Part shown: positions 1 to 6,163 of the stretch, piece after piece
How positions within the stretch are numbered: the first letter of the stretch is position 1
How the letters are laid out: each line of letters opens with the position of its first letter
Assembly: GCA_035558955.1 (NCBI GenBank)
Contig: DATMBX010000139.1
Coordinates: 1 to 7,385, forward strand
DNA length: 7,385 bases
DNA from: DASVDE01 sp035558955
Lineage (GTDB): Bacteria; Actinomycetota; Thermoleophilia; Solirubrobacterales; 70-9
Reading direction: 5' to 3'
The notes under the pieces: generated by a model
The model's database searches: none
What the model saw: the letters and a program-made list of their open reading frames with translations, nothing else
Told to the model about the DNA's origin: nothing
Made by a program: the position numbers and the translations under genes

Positions 1-239
1 CCCCTGTAGGGCAAGATGTTGGGGTGCGACATGATCTTGATCGTGGTGATCTCGCGCTCGAACCGTTCGATAGCCCTGGGCTCGGCCGCCCATGCTGAAT
101 TGAGTCGCTTGCGCGCGAGCCGGGTGCCCACGGCGTACGAGCGGTTCGTCTCGATAACTTCGATCTCGTCAACCGTCCCCAGGCCGCCTTGGCCGAGTTG
201 TCGGACGACTTTGAATTTGAACTCCCCTGGCGAGAGCAT
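1..239 (-). CDS. Ser/Thr protein kinase, N-terminal part (runs off left edge)
   Basis: The minus strand encodes 79 residues of a eukaryote-like protein kinase N-lobe. The glycine-rich loop is LGQGGLGTV (residues 15-23). The ATP-anchoring lysine is probably K44 in LARKRLN. The helix-C glutamate is probably E63 in FEREI, and it is followed by the typical SHPNILPY segment (71-78). Such kinases phosphorylate Ser/Thr on partner proteins in the cytoplasm. The start at 239 is supported by AGGGGAGG (243-250, read on the minus strand) just upstream and by family-like spacing to the loop. The catalytic loop (HRD), the DFG motif and any C-terminal sensor domain lie outside the window, so activity and role cannot be judged. 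It is transcribed away from the IS66 element, and its 5' flank ends only 119 bp from the IS end, so its promoter region may have been altered by the insertion. Confidence 0.85.
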   Translation of the reverse strand, partial: MLSPGEFKFKVVRQLGQGGLGTVDEIEVIETNRSYAVGTRLARKRLNSAWAAEPRAIERFEREITTIKIMSHPNILPYR

Positions 240-358
240 CGGCCTCCCCTGAGTTTGGGTGTTCACAGCCGTCCCTCAAGGTCGGCGGCGTGATCGGACG
301 CCCGATCCCTTGGACGGTTACGCAGGCTAACCAGCCAGGCGACCGTCGCAACGCGACC
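240..358. other. Intergenic flank between kinase gene and IS66 left end
   Basis: 119 bp with the kinase ribosome-binding site at one side. It contains GGACGGTTAC (312-321), an inverted match to the first ten bases of the IS66 left end (359-368), and CCTCAAGG (273-280), which also resembles the inner part of an IS66 end. GCGACCGT occurs twice (339-346 and 353-360). No promoter could be identified with confidence. Confidence 0.4.
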
Positions 359-386
359 GTAACCGTCCGACCAACGGTGTCTTGAG
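359..386. repeat. IS66 left terminal inverted repeat (IRL)
   Basis: It begins GTAACCGTCCGACC and ends with CTTGAG. It matches the reverse complement of 6449-6476 at 22 of 28 positions without gaps. The tnpA start codon lies 58 bp inside the outer edge. Confidence 0.8.
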
Positions 387-416
387 GGCGACCGGCGGGG
401 CGGGATCCTCGGGGCC

Positions 417-740
417 ATGCGACGACCAGGTCCCGAGGAGTGGAAGCAGCTGATCGAGGAGTTCCGAGCGTCGGGCTTGCAGCAGAAGGAGTTCTGCTCC
501 AAGCACGACCTGTCGCTCGGCACGTTCCAGTTCTGGCTGTACCGGAAGTCCAAACGGAGCTCCGGTTCGGAGTCCAAGTCGAGGCCGGCTTTTCTGCCCG
601 TGGAGGTTGTAGCGTCGCCCGCGCCGCAGGCGCGGGCAGGGACGCTCATCGAAGTGGCCCTCCGGAGTGGCGCAGTGGTGCGGTTCTCGACGGGGACGGA
701 CACCCGGTACCTCGCCGAGCTGCTCGCGGCGCTCGGGTAG
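417..740 (+). CDS. tnpA: IS66 accessory transposition protein TnpA (OrfA)
   Basis: A 107-residue protein, typical in length for IS66 OrfA, which is needed for transposition together with TnpB and TnpC. The N-terminal half (residues about 7-46) is a helix-turn-helix-like DNA-binding region including GLQQKEFCSKHDLS and GTFQFWLYRKSK. A variable linker follows. The C-terminal strand-rich segment LIEVALRSGAVVRF leads to a final helix YLAELLAALG, as is usual in the family. The start ATG at 417 opens the ORF and directly follows GGGGCC, a weak ribosome-binding sequence. It is the first gene of a tnpA-tnpB-tnpC operon; tnpB follows after only 4 bp. The same start context recurs, inverted, at the right end of the IS. 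Confidence 0.88.
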   Translation: MRRPGPEEWKQLIEEFRASGLQQKEFCSKHDLSLGTFQFWLYRKSKRSSGSESKSRPAFLPVEVVASPAPQARAGTLIEVALRSGAVVRFSTGTDTRYLAELLAALG

Positions 741-744
741 GGCC

Positions 745-1227
745 GTGCTCCTCCTCCCGCACGCGGTCCGCATCCTCCTCGCCGCCGAGCCGGTCGACCT
801 GCGCAAGTCCATAGACGGCCTGGTGGCGCTCGTCCGGAGCGGCTGGAAGGAGAACGTCTTCGCCGGCCACCTCTTCGTCTTCATCTCGCGCCGGAGGGAC
901 CGGGTGAAGGTCCTCACCTGGGACAGCGGCGGTTTCATCGTCTTCTACAAGCGGCTCGAGCAGGGCCGCTTCCGCCTGCCCCAGTTCCATGACGACGCCC
1001 TGGGCGCCCAGCTCGACGCCACCCAGCTCACCATGCTCCTCGACGGCATCGACCTCTCCCACGTCCGCCGCCCGAAGAAGTGGTCGCCCGAGGTGACAGA
1101 GGGAATTCGACAGGCTCCGGAAAGTCTGATCTACCCCGGGCGATGGCAGCCGGCCCGCCGAGTGAAGAGCATCGATGCGAGTGGCGGACGAGGGCGGAAG
1201 CGCTCGAGACGCAGGTGGCCACGCTGA
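745..1227 (+). CDS. tnpB: IS66 accessory transposition protein TnpB (OrfB)
   Basis: The family signature is clear: EPVDLRKSIDGLVALV (residues 15-30), GHLFVFISRRRDRVKVL, then WDSGGFIVFYKRLEQGRF. The GTG at 745 is chosen because the signature begins a few residues after it and it lies 4 bp past the tnpA stop; the upstream extension to 667 would overlap tnpA and has no family character. The protein is 160 residues against roughly 115-120 in the family. The extra C-terminal stretch (after about PKKWSPE) is Arg-rich and overlaps the tnpC start region in another frame, so it looks like a read-on tail rather than a conserved domain. The exact biochemical role of TnpB is not settled; it is required for IS66 transposition. 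Confidence 0.85.
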   Translation: MLLLPHAVRILLAAEPVDLRKSIDGLVALVRSGWKENVFAGHLFVFISRRRDRVKVLTWDSGGFIVFYKRLEQGRFRLPQFHDDALGAQLDATQLTMLLDGIDLSHVRRPKKWSPEVTEGIRQAPESLIYPGRWQPARRVKSIDASGGRGRKRSRRRWPR

Positions 1228-2513
1228 CGGATGTCGTCAGCAAGATGCAGCACGACATGGAGACGATGGCGAGGCGGCTGCTGGGGCCGAAGTCGGAGAA
1301 GCTGCCGCCCGTCACCAAGGAGCTCCGCCAGGACGCGCCGCTCGACTTCGAGGCGGTGCTGAGGAAGAGGCGGGAGCGGCAGAAGGCGAAGGCCGAGCTG
1401 GCCAAGGAGACGGTGCACTACCCGGTGCCGGAGGAGAAGCGGCGGTGCCCGAAGTGCGGGAGCACCCAGCTCCGGCCGCTGGGCGACGGGAAGGTGACGA
1501 CGCTCTACGACTACCGGCCGCCCCGCTTCGTGGCGCGCGAGGAGGTGCGGGAGACGCTGTCCTGCCGGTGCGGGGAGGGAATTGTCACCGCGGAGGGGCC
1601 CATCCACTGGCAGGAGAGGAGCCGGTACTCGCCGGCCTTCGTGGCCCACGTCCTCACCGCCAAGTGCGCTGACTCCCTTCCCCTCTACCGGCTGGAGAAG
1701 GGATTCCAGCGGATGGGCGTGCCCATGGCCAGAAGCACCATGACGGACATGTTTCACGCCGCGGCCGAGCTGCTCCGGCCGCTCTCCGAGCGCCTCCTGG
1801 CGCTGGTGCGCGAGGCGCCGGTGGTGCACGCGGACGAGACGTCGCTCAAGGTGCAGGACGAGGACAAGTGCCGCACCGGCTTCATCTGGAACTTCCGCAC
1901 CACCCAGCCCCGGCCGCTCATCGCCTACCGCTTCTCGCCGTCCCGGAGTGGTGAGACGCCGAAGCAGATTCTCGGCGGCACCACGGGCGCCCTCGTGGTG
2001 GATGGGTACACGGGCTACAACGCCATCACCGACGTCAACGGCCGCCAGCGGGTCGCCTGCCACGCGCACGTCCGCCGGTACTTCTTCGACGCCCTGCCCA
2101 CGGCGCCCGAGGCGCAGCAGGCGCTCAACCTCATCCGGGAGCTGTACCGGGTAGAGCACGCGGCCTTCGAGGCGCGCATCGTCGGCTCCCTCAAGCACCT
2201 CGCCCTCCGGAAGGAGAGCAGCGCCCCTGTCCGAGCCGAGCTGAAGTCCTGGCTCGACAAGACCCAGGGCCAGCACCCTCCGAAGAGCCCGCTGGGCGTG
2301 GCCATCCGCTACACGCTCAACCACTGGGACCACCTCGGCCGCTTCCTCGACGACGCCCGCATCCCGCTCGACAACAACCCCGCCGAGGCCGCCCTCCGGC
2401 GCGTCGCCCTCGGCCGGAATTATGCCGAGCGCCCGATTATGCGGAGCTGCGATGTCGCGTGTTCGCGGCTCTTGGCGGCTTATCTCGGGCCGAGGGACGC
2501 GCTCGCCGCCTAA
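1143..2513 (+). pseudogene. tnpC: IS66 transposase TnpC, 5' portion fused to RIT-derived tail
   Basis: This is the DDE transposase of the IS66 element, cut near its C-terminus by the RIT insertion. Residues 18-45 form a likely coiled coil. A zinc-finger-like domain has C102/C105 (RCPKCG) and C141/C143 (SCRCG). The DDE domain shows D231 (VVHADET), D287 (LVVDGYTGYN) and E415 (LDNNPAEAALR), so the predicted catalytic triad lies in this part. Native sequence stops at R425. The reading frame then continues for 31 residues through the RIT left end to a TAA at 2511-2513, giving a 456-residue chimera. ATG 1143 is preferred over an in-frame GTG at 1080 because the intervening residues do not look like an IS66 N-terminus; the ribosome-binding site is weak for both. 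The lost C-terminal part is at 5890-6109. Confidence 0.85.
2414..2446. repeat. RIT left 33-bp terminal inverted repeat
   Basis: It is identical, as reverse complement, to 5837-5869 over all 33 bases; the match stops at both neighbours. It starts with the shared CCGGAA and contains two direct TTATGC motifs 17 bp apart (2420 and 2437). The inner part GATTATGCGGAG (2435-2446) is repeated inverted at 2527-2538. Confidence 0.92.
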
Positions 2514-2526
2514 GAAGCAGAGGCCG

Positions 2527-2538
2527 CTCCGCATAATC
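2527..2538. repeat. Inner inverted copy of the RIT end motif, left side
   Basis: CTCCGCATAATC is the exact reverse complement of 2435-2446 and lies 80 bp inside it. It is probably an additional recombinase-binding site, or an accessory site that sets synapsis geometry. The right end has a shorter counterpart (GATTATGCG at 5788-5796 facing CGCATAATC at 5840-5848). Confidence 0.65.
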
Positions 2539-2544
2539 CTCAAG

Positions 2545-2570
2545 CCTTCTCCGCCCCTTGGGGCAGAAGG
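2545..2570 (+). promoter_or_regulatory. Hairpin overlapping the ritA leader
   Basis: GCCCC (2553-2557) pairs with GGGGC (2560-2564), and CCTTCT (2545-2550) pairs with AGAAGG (2565-2570), leaving CC unpaired on one side. The 3' arm covers the start of the purine-rich ribosome-binding stretch AGAAGGGAAGG (2565-2575) that serves the ATG at 2582. It could limit translation of ritA in read-through transcripts arriving from tnpC, or act as a weak transcription brake; there is no T-tract. The function is inferred. Confidence 0.4.
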
Positions 2571-2581
2571 GAAGGCGTTTC

Positions 2582-3820
2582 ATGGAGCAAGTGTTTCGAC
2601 GTGCCGCGGTCCGGGCTCGAATCCTCGGTAACCCGCTCGGTCCCATTCTTCAGCAGTATCTCGACTACCTTTTGGCTCGCGGCCATCGAGGCAGCGTGCT
2701 CCATCAGTACATCTTCGCGGTCGAGCACTTTGGCCGATGGCTCGGAGAGAAGCCGCTCGACCATGTCGCGGTCGAGCGGTTCATCGAGCGCCATCTCCCG
2801 AGCTGTCGCTGCGAGAAGCCGGCGCCCCGTCACCCCAACTCCGTCCGGGCGGCGCTCAATCGGCTACTCGAAATGCGCGGAGTCTGCAGGCCCGCGCCGC
2901 TGGTGCCACCCGCTGTCGAGGTTCTACTGCAACGGTACGAAGATCACCTCCGCGGTGATTGCGGCCTGGCGCCTTCGACGATCGGCTACCGGTTGCGCTA
3001 TGCGCGCGACCTTCTCCAGCAGCTCAAGGTCCATCGCGCCAGCCAGCTGAAAGCCTGGGTTCCCACCAAGATCGCCGAGCACGTCGCGGCCGCCGGTCGA
3101 CGGAGAAAGCCGTCCAGTGGGCAAGTCCTCGCCTCATCGATCAGAGCATTCCTCAGGTTCCTGCTCCTGCAAGGGCTCCTCCCGCAGGATCTGGCGGCCG
3201 CCGTCCCTTCGTTCGCCAACTGGCGCCTCTCGGCTCTGCCCGCTGTTGTTGAGCGAAGCGACCTCGAGAAGCTGCTTGCCGCGATCGATTCCTCCTCTCC
3301 AGTGGGGATGCGTGACCAGGGCGTCGTCCTGTGCATCACCGACCTGGGTCTACGCGCGGCGGACGTCGCTGCGATCACCACCGACGCGGTCGACCCGATC
3401 GCCGGAGTCCTTCGCATCAAGCACCCAAAGGAGAGGCGAGTGGCGGAGTTGCCGATGACCAATCGTCTGGCGACTGCCCTCTCCCGCTACTTGCGTCGCG
3501 GAAGGCCTCCGTGCGCGGCGCGCGCGCTGTTCGTGATCCACCGCGCTCCCGTGGGCAAAGCGCTCAAGCCGATCGGGATTCGCGGCATCGTCACGCGCTC
3601 GGCTGCCCGCGCCGGCCTGGGGAAGCTGATCCGAGGTACCCACGTGATCCGTCACTCGGTCGCCAGCTCGCTGATCAACGCGGGAGCATCAATCAAGGAG
3701 ATCGCCGACCTGTTGGGGCACAGGAGCATCGACACCACGGCGATCTACGCGAAGGTCGACCTGCGCTCGCTAGCGGGTGTGGCTCTGCCGTGGCCTGGCT
3801 CGCGGGAGGTGTTCCAGTGA
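2582..3820 (+). CDS. ritA: RIT tyrosine recombinase A
   Basis: A 412-residue tyrosine recombinase that cuts and joins DNA through a 3'-phosphotyrosine. The catalytic residues are R258 (TDLGLRAADV), K283 (HPKERR), H354 and R357 (GTHVIRHS), H380 (LLGHRSID) and the nucleophile Y389 (TTAIYAKV), so the set is complete. The N-terminal half is long. It contains what appear to be two successive core-binding (SAM-like) helical domains, about residues 20-105 and 112-205, where most integrases have one. ATG 2582 is chosen over a TTG at 2558 because GAAGG (2571-2575) lies 6 bp before it. The TGA overlaps the ritB start by 4 bp (GTGA), so translation is probably coupled. It is first of the three recombinases and probably acts with the other two. 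Confidence 0.9.
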   Translation: MEQVFRRAAVRARILGNPLGPILQQYLDYLLARGHRGSVLHQYIFAVEHFGRWLGEKPLDHVAVERFIERHLPSCRCEKPAPRHPNSVRAALNRLLEMRGVCRPAPLVPPAVEVLLQRYEDHLRGDCGLAPSTIGYRLRYARDLLQQLKVHRASQLKAWVPTKIAEHVAAAGRRRKPSSGQVLASSIRAFLRFLLLQGLLPQDLAAAVPSFANWRLSALPAVVERSDLEKLLAAIDSSSPVGMRDQGVVLCITDLGLRAADVAAITTDAVDPIAGVLRIKHPKERRVAELPMTNRLATALSRYLRRGRPPCAARALFVIHRAPVGKALKPIGIRGIVTRSAARAGLGKLIRGTHVIRHSVASSLINAGASIKEIADLLGHRSIDTTAIYAKVDLRSLAGVALPWPGSREVFQ

Positions 3821-4773
3821 CCGCGAAGAAGCCGGTGGCCATGGTGAGCCGCGCCAAGGAGTACCTCGCCTACCGTCGGAGCCTTGGATTCGATTTGGAA
3901 ACGAGCGCGTTGGTCCTGTTGGACTTCGCGAGGTTCGCAGACAGGGCCGGGCATCGCGGACCATTGACCTCAGCGCTGGTGCTTCGCTGGGCGACGCAGA
4001 GCAGCGAGCACTCCCTGCGGTACCATTCGGAGCGACTCTCGATCGCCCGAGGGTTCGCGCGCTACCTCGCGGCGAGGGACGCGAAGACGGAGATTCCGGA
4101 TCAGCGCTTGCTCGCCGGTCGGTTCGGCCGCAGCCAGCCGCACGTCTACACCGACGAGCAGCTCGGCCAACTGGTCAGCGACACCGCGAAGGCGGCGGCC
4201 ATCGATCCTCTCCGCCGGCACACCTACGCCACCGTGTTCGGGCTGCTGGCCAGCACGGGCCTGCGCGTGTCCGAGGCCCTCGGGCTGGAGCTCACCGACG
4301 TCGATCTCGAGCGCGGCGTTCTGCATGTACGGCGGACGAAGTTCCGGAAGTCACGCCTCGTGCCGATGCATCCCTCCGTGACTCGAGCGATGGGCCGTTA
4401 CCGGGGTCGCCGCGACCAGGACCCTGGTTGCCGAGAGTCGGCCTGGTTCTTCGCCGGTCGCCACGGCCGGCCGTTGCCGTACACCTCCGTGCGAGGCGCC
4501 TTTCTGCGCCTGCGCACGCGGCTGGGCTGGCGGAGCAATGGCGCTCTACCCGTCCCACGGATCCACGACCTGCGCCACACCTTCGCCTGTCGTCGGCTCC
4601 TCGCGTGGTACCGCGAGGATGTGGACGTCGAGCGGGGCATCGTCGCCCTCTCGACCTACCTCGGGCACGGCAAGGTCACCGACACGTATTGGTACCTCAC
4701 GGGCACCAGCGAGCTGCTTGCGATCGCCGGGGACCGATTCGAGCGCTTCGTGGCGACCGGGAGCGCGTCATGA
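3817..4773 (+). CDS. ritB: RIT tyrosine recombinase B
   Basis: A 318-residue tyrosine recombinase. The N-terminal SAM-like domain spans about residues 10-100. The catalytic residues are R150 (STGLRVSEAL), K175 (VRRTKFRKSR), H250 and R253 (RIHDLRHTF), H284 (YLGHGKVTD) and Y293 in TDTYWYLTG; Y293 is preferred over Y291 because it lies nine residues after H284, as in the sister proteins. The TDTYWYLTG block is characteristic of the middle RIT recombinase. The GTG start at 3817 overlaps the ritA stop by 4 bp and is preceded by GGGAGG (3804-3809) at 7 bp. The open frame extends much further upstream, but that part overlaps ritA and has no family character. Confidence 0.9.
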   Translation: MTAKKPVAMVSRAKEYLAYRRSLGFDLETSALVLLDFARFADRAGHRGPLTSALVLRWATQSSEHSLRYHSERLSIARGFARYLAARDAKTEIPDQRLLAGRFGRSQPHVYTDEQLGQLVSDTAKAAAIDPLRRHTYATVFGLLASTGLRVSEALGLELTDVDLERGVLHVRRTKFRKSRLVPMHPSVTRAMGRYRGRRDQDPGCRESAWFFAGRHGRPLPYTSVRGAFLRLRTRLGWRSNGALPVPRIHDLRHTFACRRLLAWYREDVDVERGIVALSTYLGHGKVTDTYWYLTGTSELLAIAGDRFERFVATGSAS

Positions 4774-5789
4774 AAGCGGGCGATCAGGGCGACGAGATGC
4801 TCGGTCCGCCGCTGCAGCGTTACTTCTGCGGGTACCTGATCAACCAGCGGCAGCTCAGCCCCCGTACGATTGCCGCGTACAGGGACACGTTCAGGCTGCT
4901 GCTGGGATTCCTCGAGCAGAGGCAGGGCATCAAACCGGAGGGTCTGCGACTGCGGGACCTCGACGCGGATCGCGTGCTGGCCTTCCTCGATGATCTCGAG
5001 CGCACGCGGCGCAACTGCGCTCGGAGTCGCAACGCGCGGCTGGCAGCGATCCGTTCGTTCGTCCGGTTCGCCGCCGCCTCGAATCCTCTCCTCCTCCCGA
5101 TCGCCCAGCGCGTGCTGGCGATTCCGAGCAAGAGGTTCGAGCGCGGGGTGGTGCGGCACCTCGCCCCGCGGCAGGTCCAGGCATTGCTCGACGCGCCCGA
5201 TGGATCCACTTGGACCGGGCTCCGCGACCGGGTGCTCCTGACCTTGATGTACAACACCGGGGCGCGCGTCTCCGAGCTCGCCGCTCTTAAAGTCGGCGAT
5301 CTCCGGTTGGAGAACGGAGGCTCGGGCTCCGTGCACCTCCGTGGCAAGGGCCGGAAACAGCGTGCGGTCCCGCTGTGGCGCGAGTCCCTGCGCCTCGTAC
5401 GCAGCTGGCTCGATGAGATTGGCGCTCCCTCAGATGCGCCCCTTCTGCCCAACGGCCAAGGTGGGCACTTGAGCCGGTCCGGGATCGAGCACCGCCTCAG
5501 GCTCGCCGCCAGGCGCGCGGCGGTGGCTGATCCAGCCCTGGGTCCCTTCCAAGTCTCGCCGCACACGATCCGACACACGACCGCGATGCATCTGCTGCAG
5601 TCCGGCGTGGACCTGTCCTTGATCGCCATGTGGCTCGGCCACGAAAGCATCGAGACCACGCACCAGTACCTCGACGCCGATCTCGAATCGAAGAAGCGCG
5701 CGCTCGCCCACCTGGCCTCGCCGAAGGTCCGCCCACCCCGGCAGGCCAAGCGTACCCAGTCCTTGGTCGAGTTCCTCCGACGCCTGTGA
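4770..5789 (+). CDS. ritC: RIT tyrosine recombinase C
   Basis: A 339-residue XerC/D-like tyrosine recombinase. The SAM-like core-binding domain covers about residues 12-110 (SPRTIAAYRDTFRLLLGFL). The catalytic residues are R166 (NTGARVSELA), K193 (RGKGRKQRAVPL), H265 and R268 (SPHTIRHTTAMHLL), H291 (WLGHESIETT) and Y300 (HQYLDADL). A basic tail (KVRPPRQAKR) follows. The ATG at 4770 overlaps the ritB stop as ATGA, with GGGAG (4759-4763) at 6 bp; the long upstream extension of the frame is antipattern reading through ritB. The TGA stop runs into GATTATGCG, the innermost right-end motif, so the coding region is packed against the element's end. Confidence 0.92.
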   Translation: MKAGDQGDEMLGPPLQRYFCGYLINQRQLSPRTIAAYRDTFRLLLGFLEQRQGIKPEGLRLRDLDADRVLAFLDDLERTRRNCARSRNARLAAIRSFVRFAAASNPLLLPIAQRVLAIPSKRFERGVVRHLAPRQVQALLDAPDGSTWTGLRDRVLLTLMYNTGARVSELAALKVGDLRLENGGSGSVHLRGKGRKQRAVPLWRESLRLVRSWLDEIGAPSDAPLLPNGQGGHLSRSGIEHRLRLAARRAAVADPALGPFQVSPHTIRHTTAMHLLQSGVDLSLIAMWLGHESIETTHQYLDADLESKKRALAHLASPKVRPPRQAKRTQSLVEFLRRL

Positions 5790-5796
5790 TTATGCG
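5788..5796. repeat. Inner RIT end motif, right side
   Basis: GATTATGCG begins inside the ritC stop codon and is the exact reverse complement of CGCATAATC at 5840-5848. It mirrors the facing pair at the left end, although the pair is shorter (9 versus 12 bp) and closer together. Confidence 0.55.
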
Positions 5797-5836
5797 TTGC
5801 GCCTGCGCTCGCACTCGGAGGATGCGCGGCCGAACA

Positions 5837-5869
5837 CTCCGCATAATCGGGCGCTCGGCATAATTCCGG
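5837..5869. repeat. RIT right 33-bp terminal inverted repeat
   Basis: This is the exact reverse complement of 2414-2446. It carries GCATAA at 5841 and 5858 and ends in TTCCGG, the complement of the junction hexamer. Unlike at the left, it does not abut the target gene: 20 more bases (5870-5889) separate it from the CCGGAA of tnpC. Confidence 0.92.
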
Positions 5870-5893
5870 TTATGCAGAGCACCGCATAACCGG
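5866..5893. repeat. Putative core recombination site at the RIT right end
   Basis: Perfect 10-bp arms, CCGGTTATGC and GCATAACCGG, flank an 8-base spacer AGAGCACC. Paired inverted arms around a 6-8 bp spacer are the standard layout of a tyrosine recombinase crossover site. The outer CCGG is part of the tnpC junction hexamer. The left end has no equivalent. The assignment as a crossover site is an inference from structure. Confidence 0.55.
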
Positions 5894-6109
5894 AAGAACT
5901 TCCTCTTCGTCGGGAACGACAACGCCGGCGAGAACCTGGCCGGCCTCTACTCGCTGGTGGCCACCTGCGAGGCCAACGGCGTCAACCCGCTCGCCTACCT
6001 GGCCGACGTCATCATCCGCGTCCACCAGCACCCCAGCTCGCGCATCGACGAGCTGCTCCCGCACCTCTGGCACGGGCCGCCCGACCAGGCGTCCTCCACC
6101 GCTGCCTGA
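5890..6109 (+). pseudogene. tnpC: IS66 transposase TnpC, C-terminal fragment
   Basis: Read in frame from CGG at 5891, this encodes the last 72 residues of TnpC, starting RKNFLFVGNDNAGENLAGLY and including LVATCEANGVNPLAYLADV and SRIDELLPHLW, then TGA at 6107-6109. It is the conserved IS66 C-terminal domain that follows the DDE domain. It has no start codon or ribosome-binding site of its own and is separated from its 5' part by the RIT element. Without the insertion, codons from 1143 to here form one 496-residue protein. The intact sequence argues that the insertion is fairly recent. Confidence 0.9.
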
Positions 6110-6118
6110 GGTAGTCGC

Positions 6119-6146
6119 GGCGATCGCCGCCGCGGCGGCGATCGCC
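6119..6146. terminator. Perfect 28-bp palindrome after tnpC, possible bidirectional terminator
   Basis: The 14-base arm GGCGATCGCCGCCG is followed directly by its reverse complement. It lies 9 bp past the tnpC stop and 17 bp before the stop of the opposing small ORF. GTAG (6111-6114) and CTAC (6150-6153) may extend the pairing. No T-run follows, so it is not a classical intrinsic terminator; its location between convergent reading frames suggests a role in ending transcription. Confidence 0.4.
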
Positions 6147-6163
6147 CACCTACGGCAGCAGCA

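Larger units (their letters stand above)
2414..5889 (+). mobile_element. RIT (recombinase-in-trio) element inserted in tnpC
   Basis: Three adjacent, co-oriented and overlapping tyrosine recombinase genes are flanked by a perfect 33-bp inverted repeat (2414-2446 and 5837-5869). CCGGAA is present at both junctions (2414-2419 and 5890-5895). Taking out 3476 bp (one CCGGAA plus the element) joins GGC CGG to AAG AAC TTC and restores the IS66 TnpC reading frame exactly, which proves the insertion and fixes its edges to within the 6-bp repeat. RIT elements are a known class of tyrosine-recombinase transposon with three genes usually called ritA, ritB and ritC. No passenger gene is present. The element lies in the same orientation as tnpC. 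Confidence 0.9.

Noticed and set aside
1131..2543. 470-codon open frame on the minus strand opposite tnpC
   Set aside because: It is the antisense shadow of a high-GC gene, rich in Arg, Gly, Leu and Val without domains, while tnpC has full IS66 motifs.
3331..3816. Upstream extension of the ritB frame
   Set aside because: It overlaps ritA, its sequence is low-complexity Arg/Gly/Ser, and a good ribosome-binding site and GTGA coupling mark the start at 3817.
3777..4769. Upstream extension of the ritC frame by 331 codons
   Set aside because: It lies over ritB in another frame with Arg/Pro-rich sequence; the ATGA overlap at 4770 is the natural start.
2414..5895. Trio of recombinases as a novel defence or phage integration module
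   Set aside because: Gene order, overlaps, the TDTYWYLT motif of the middle protein and the flanking repeats match the known RIT class; there is no cargo or effector gene.
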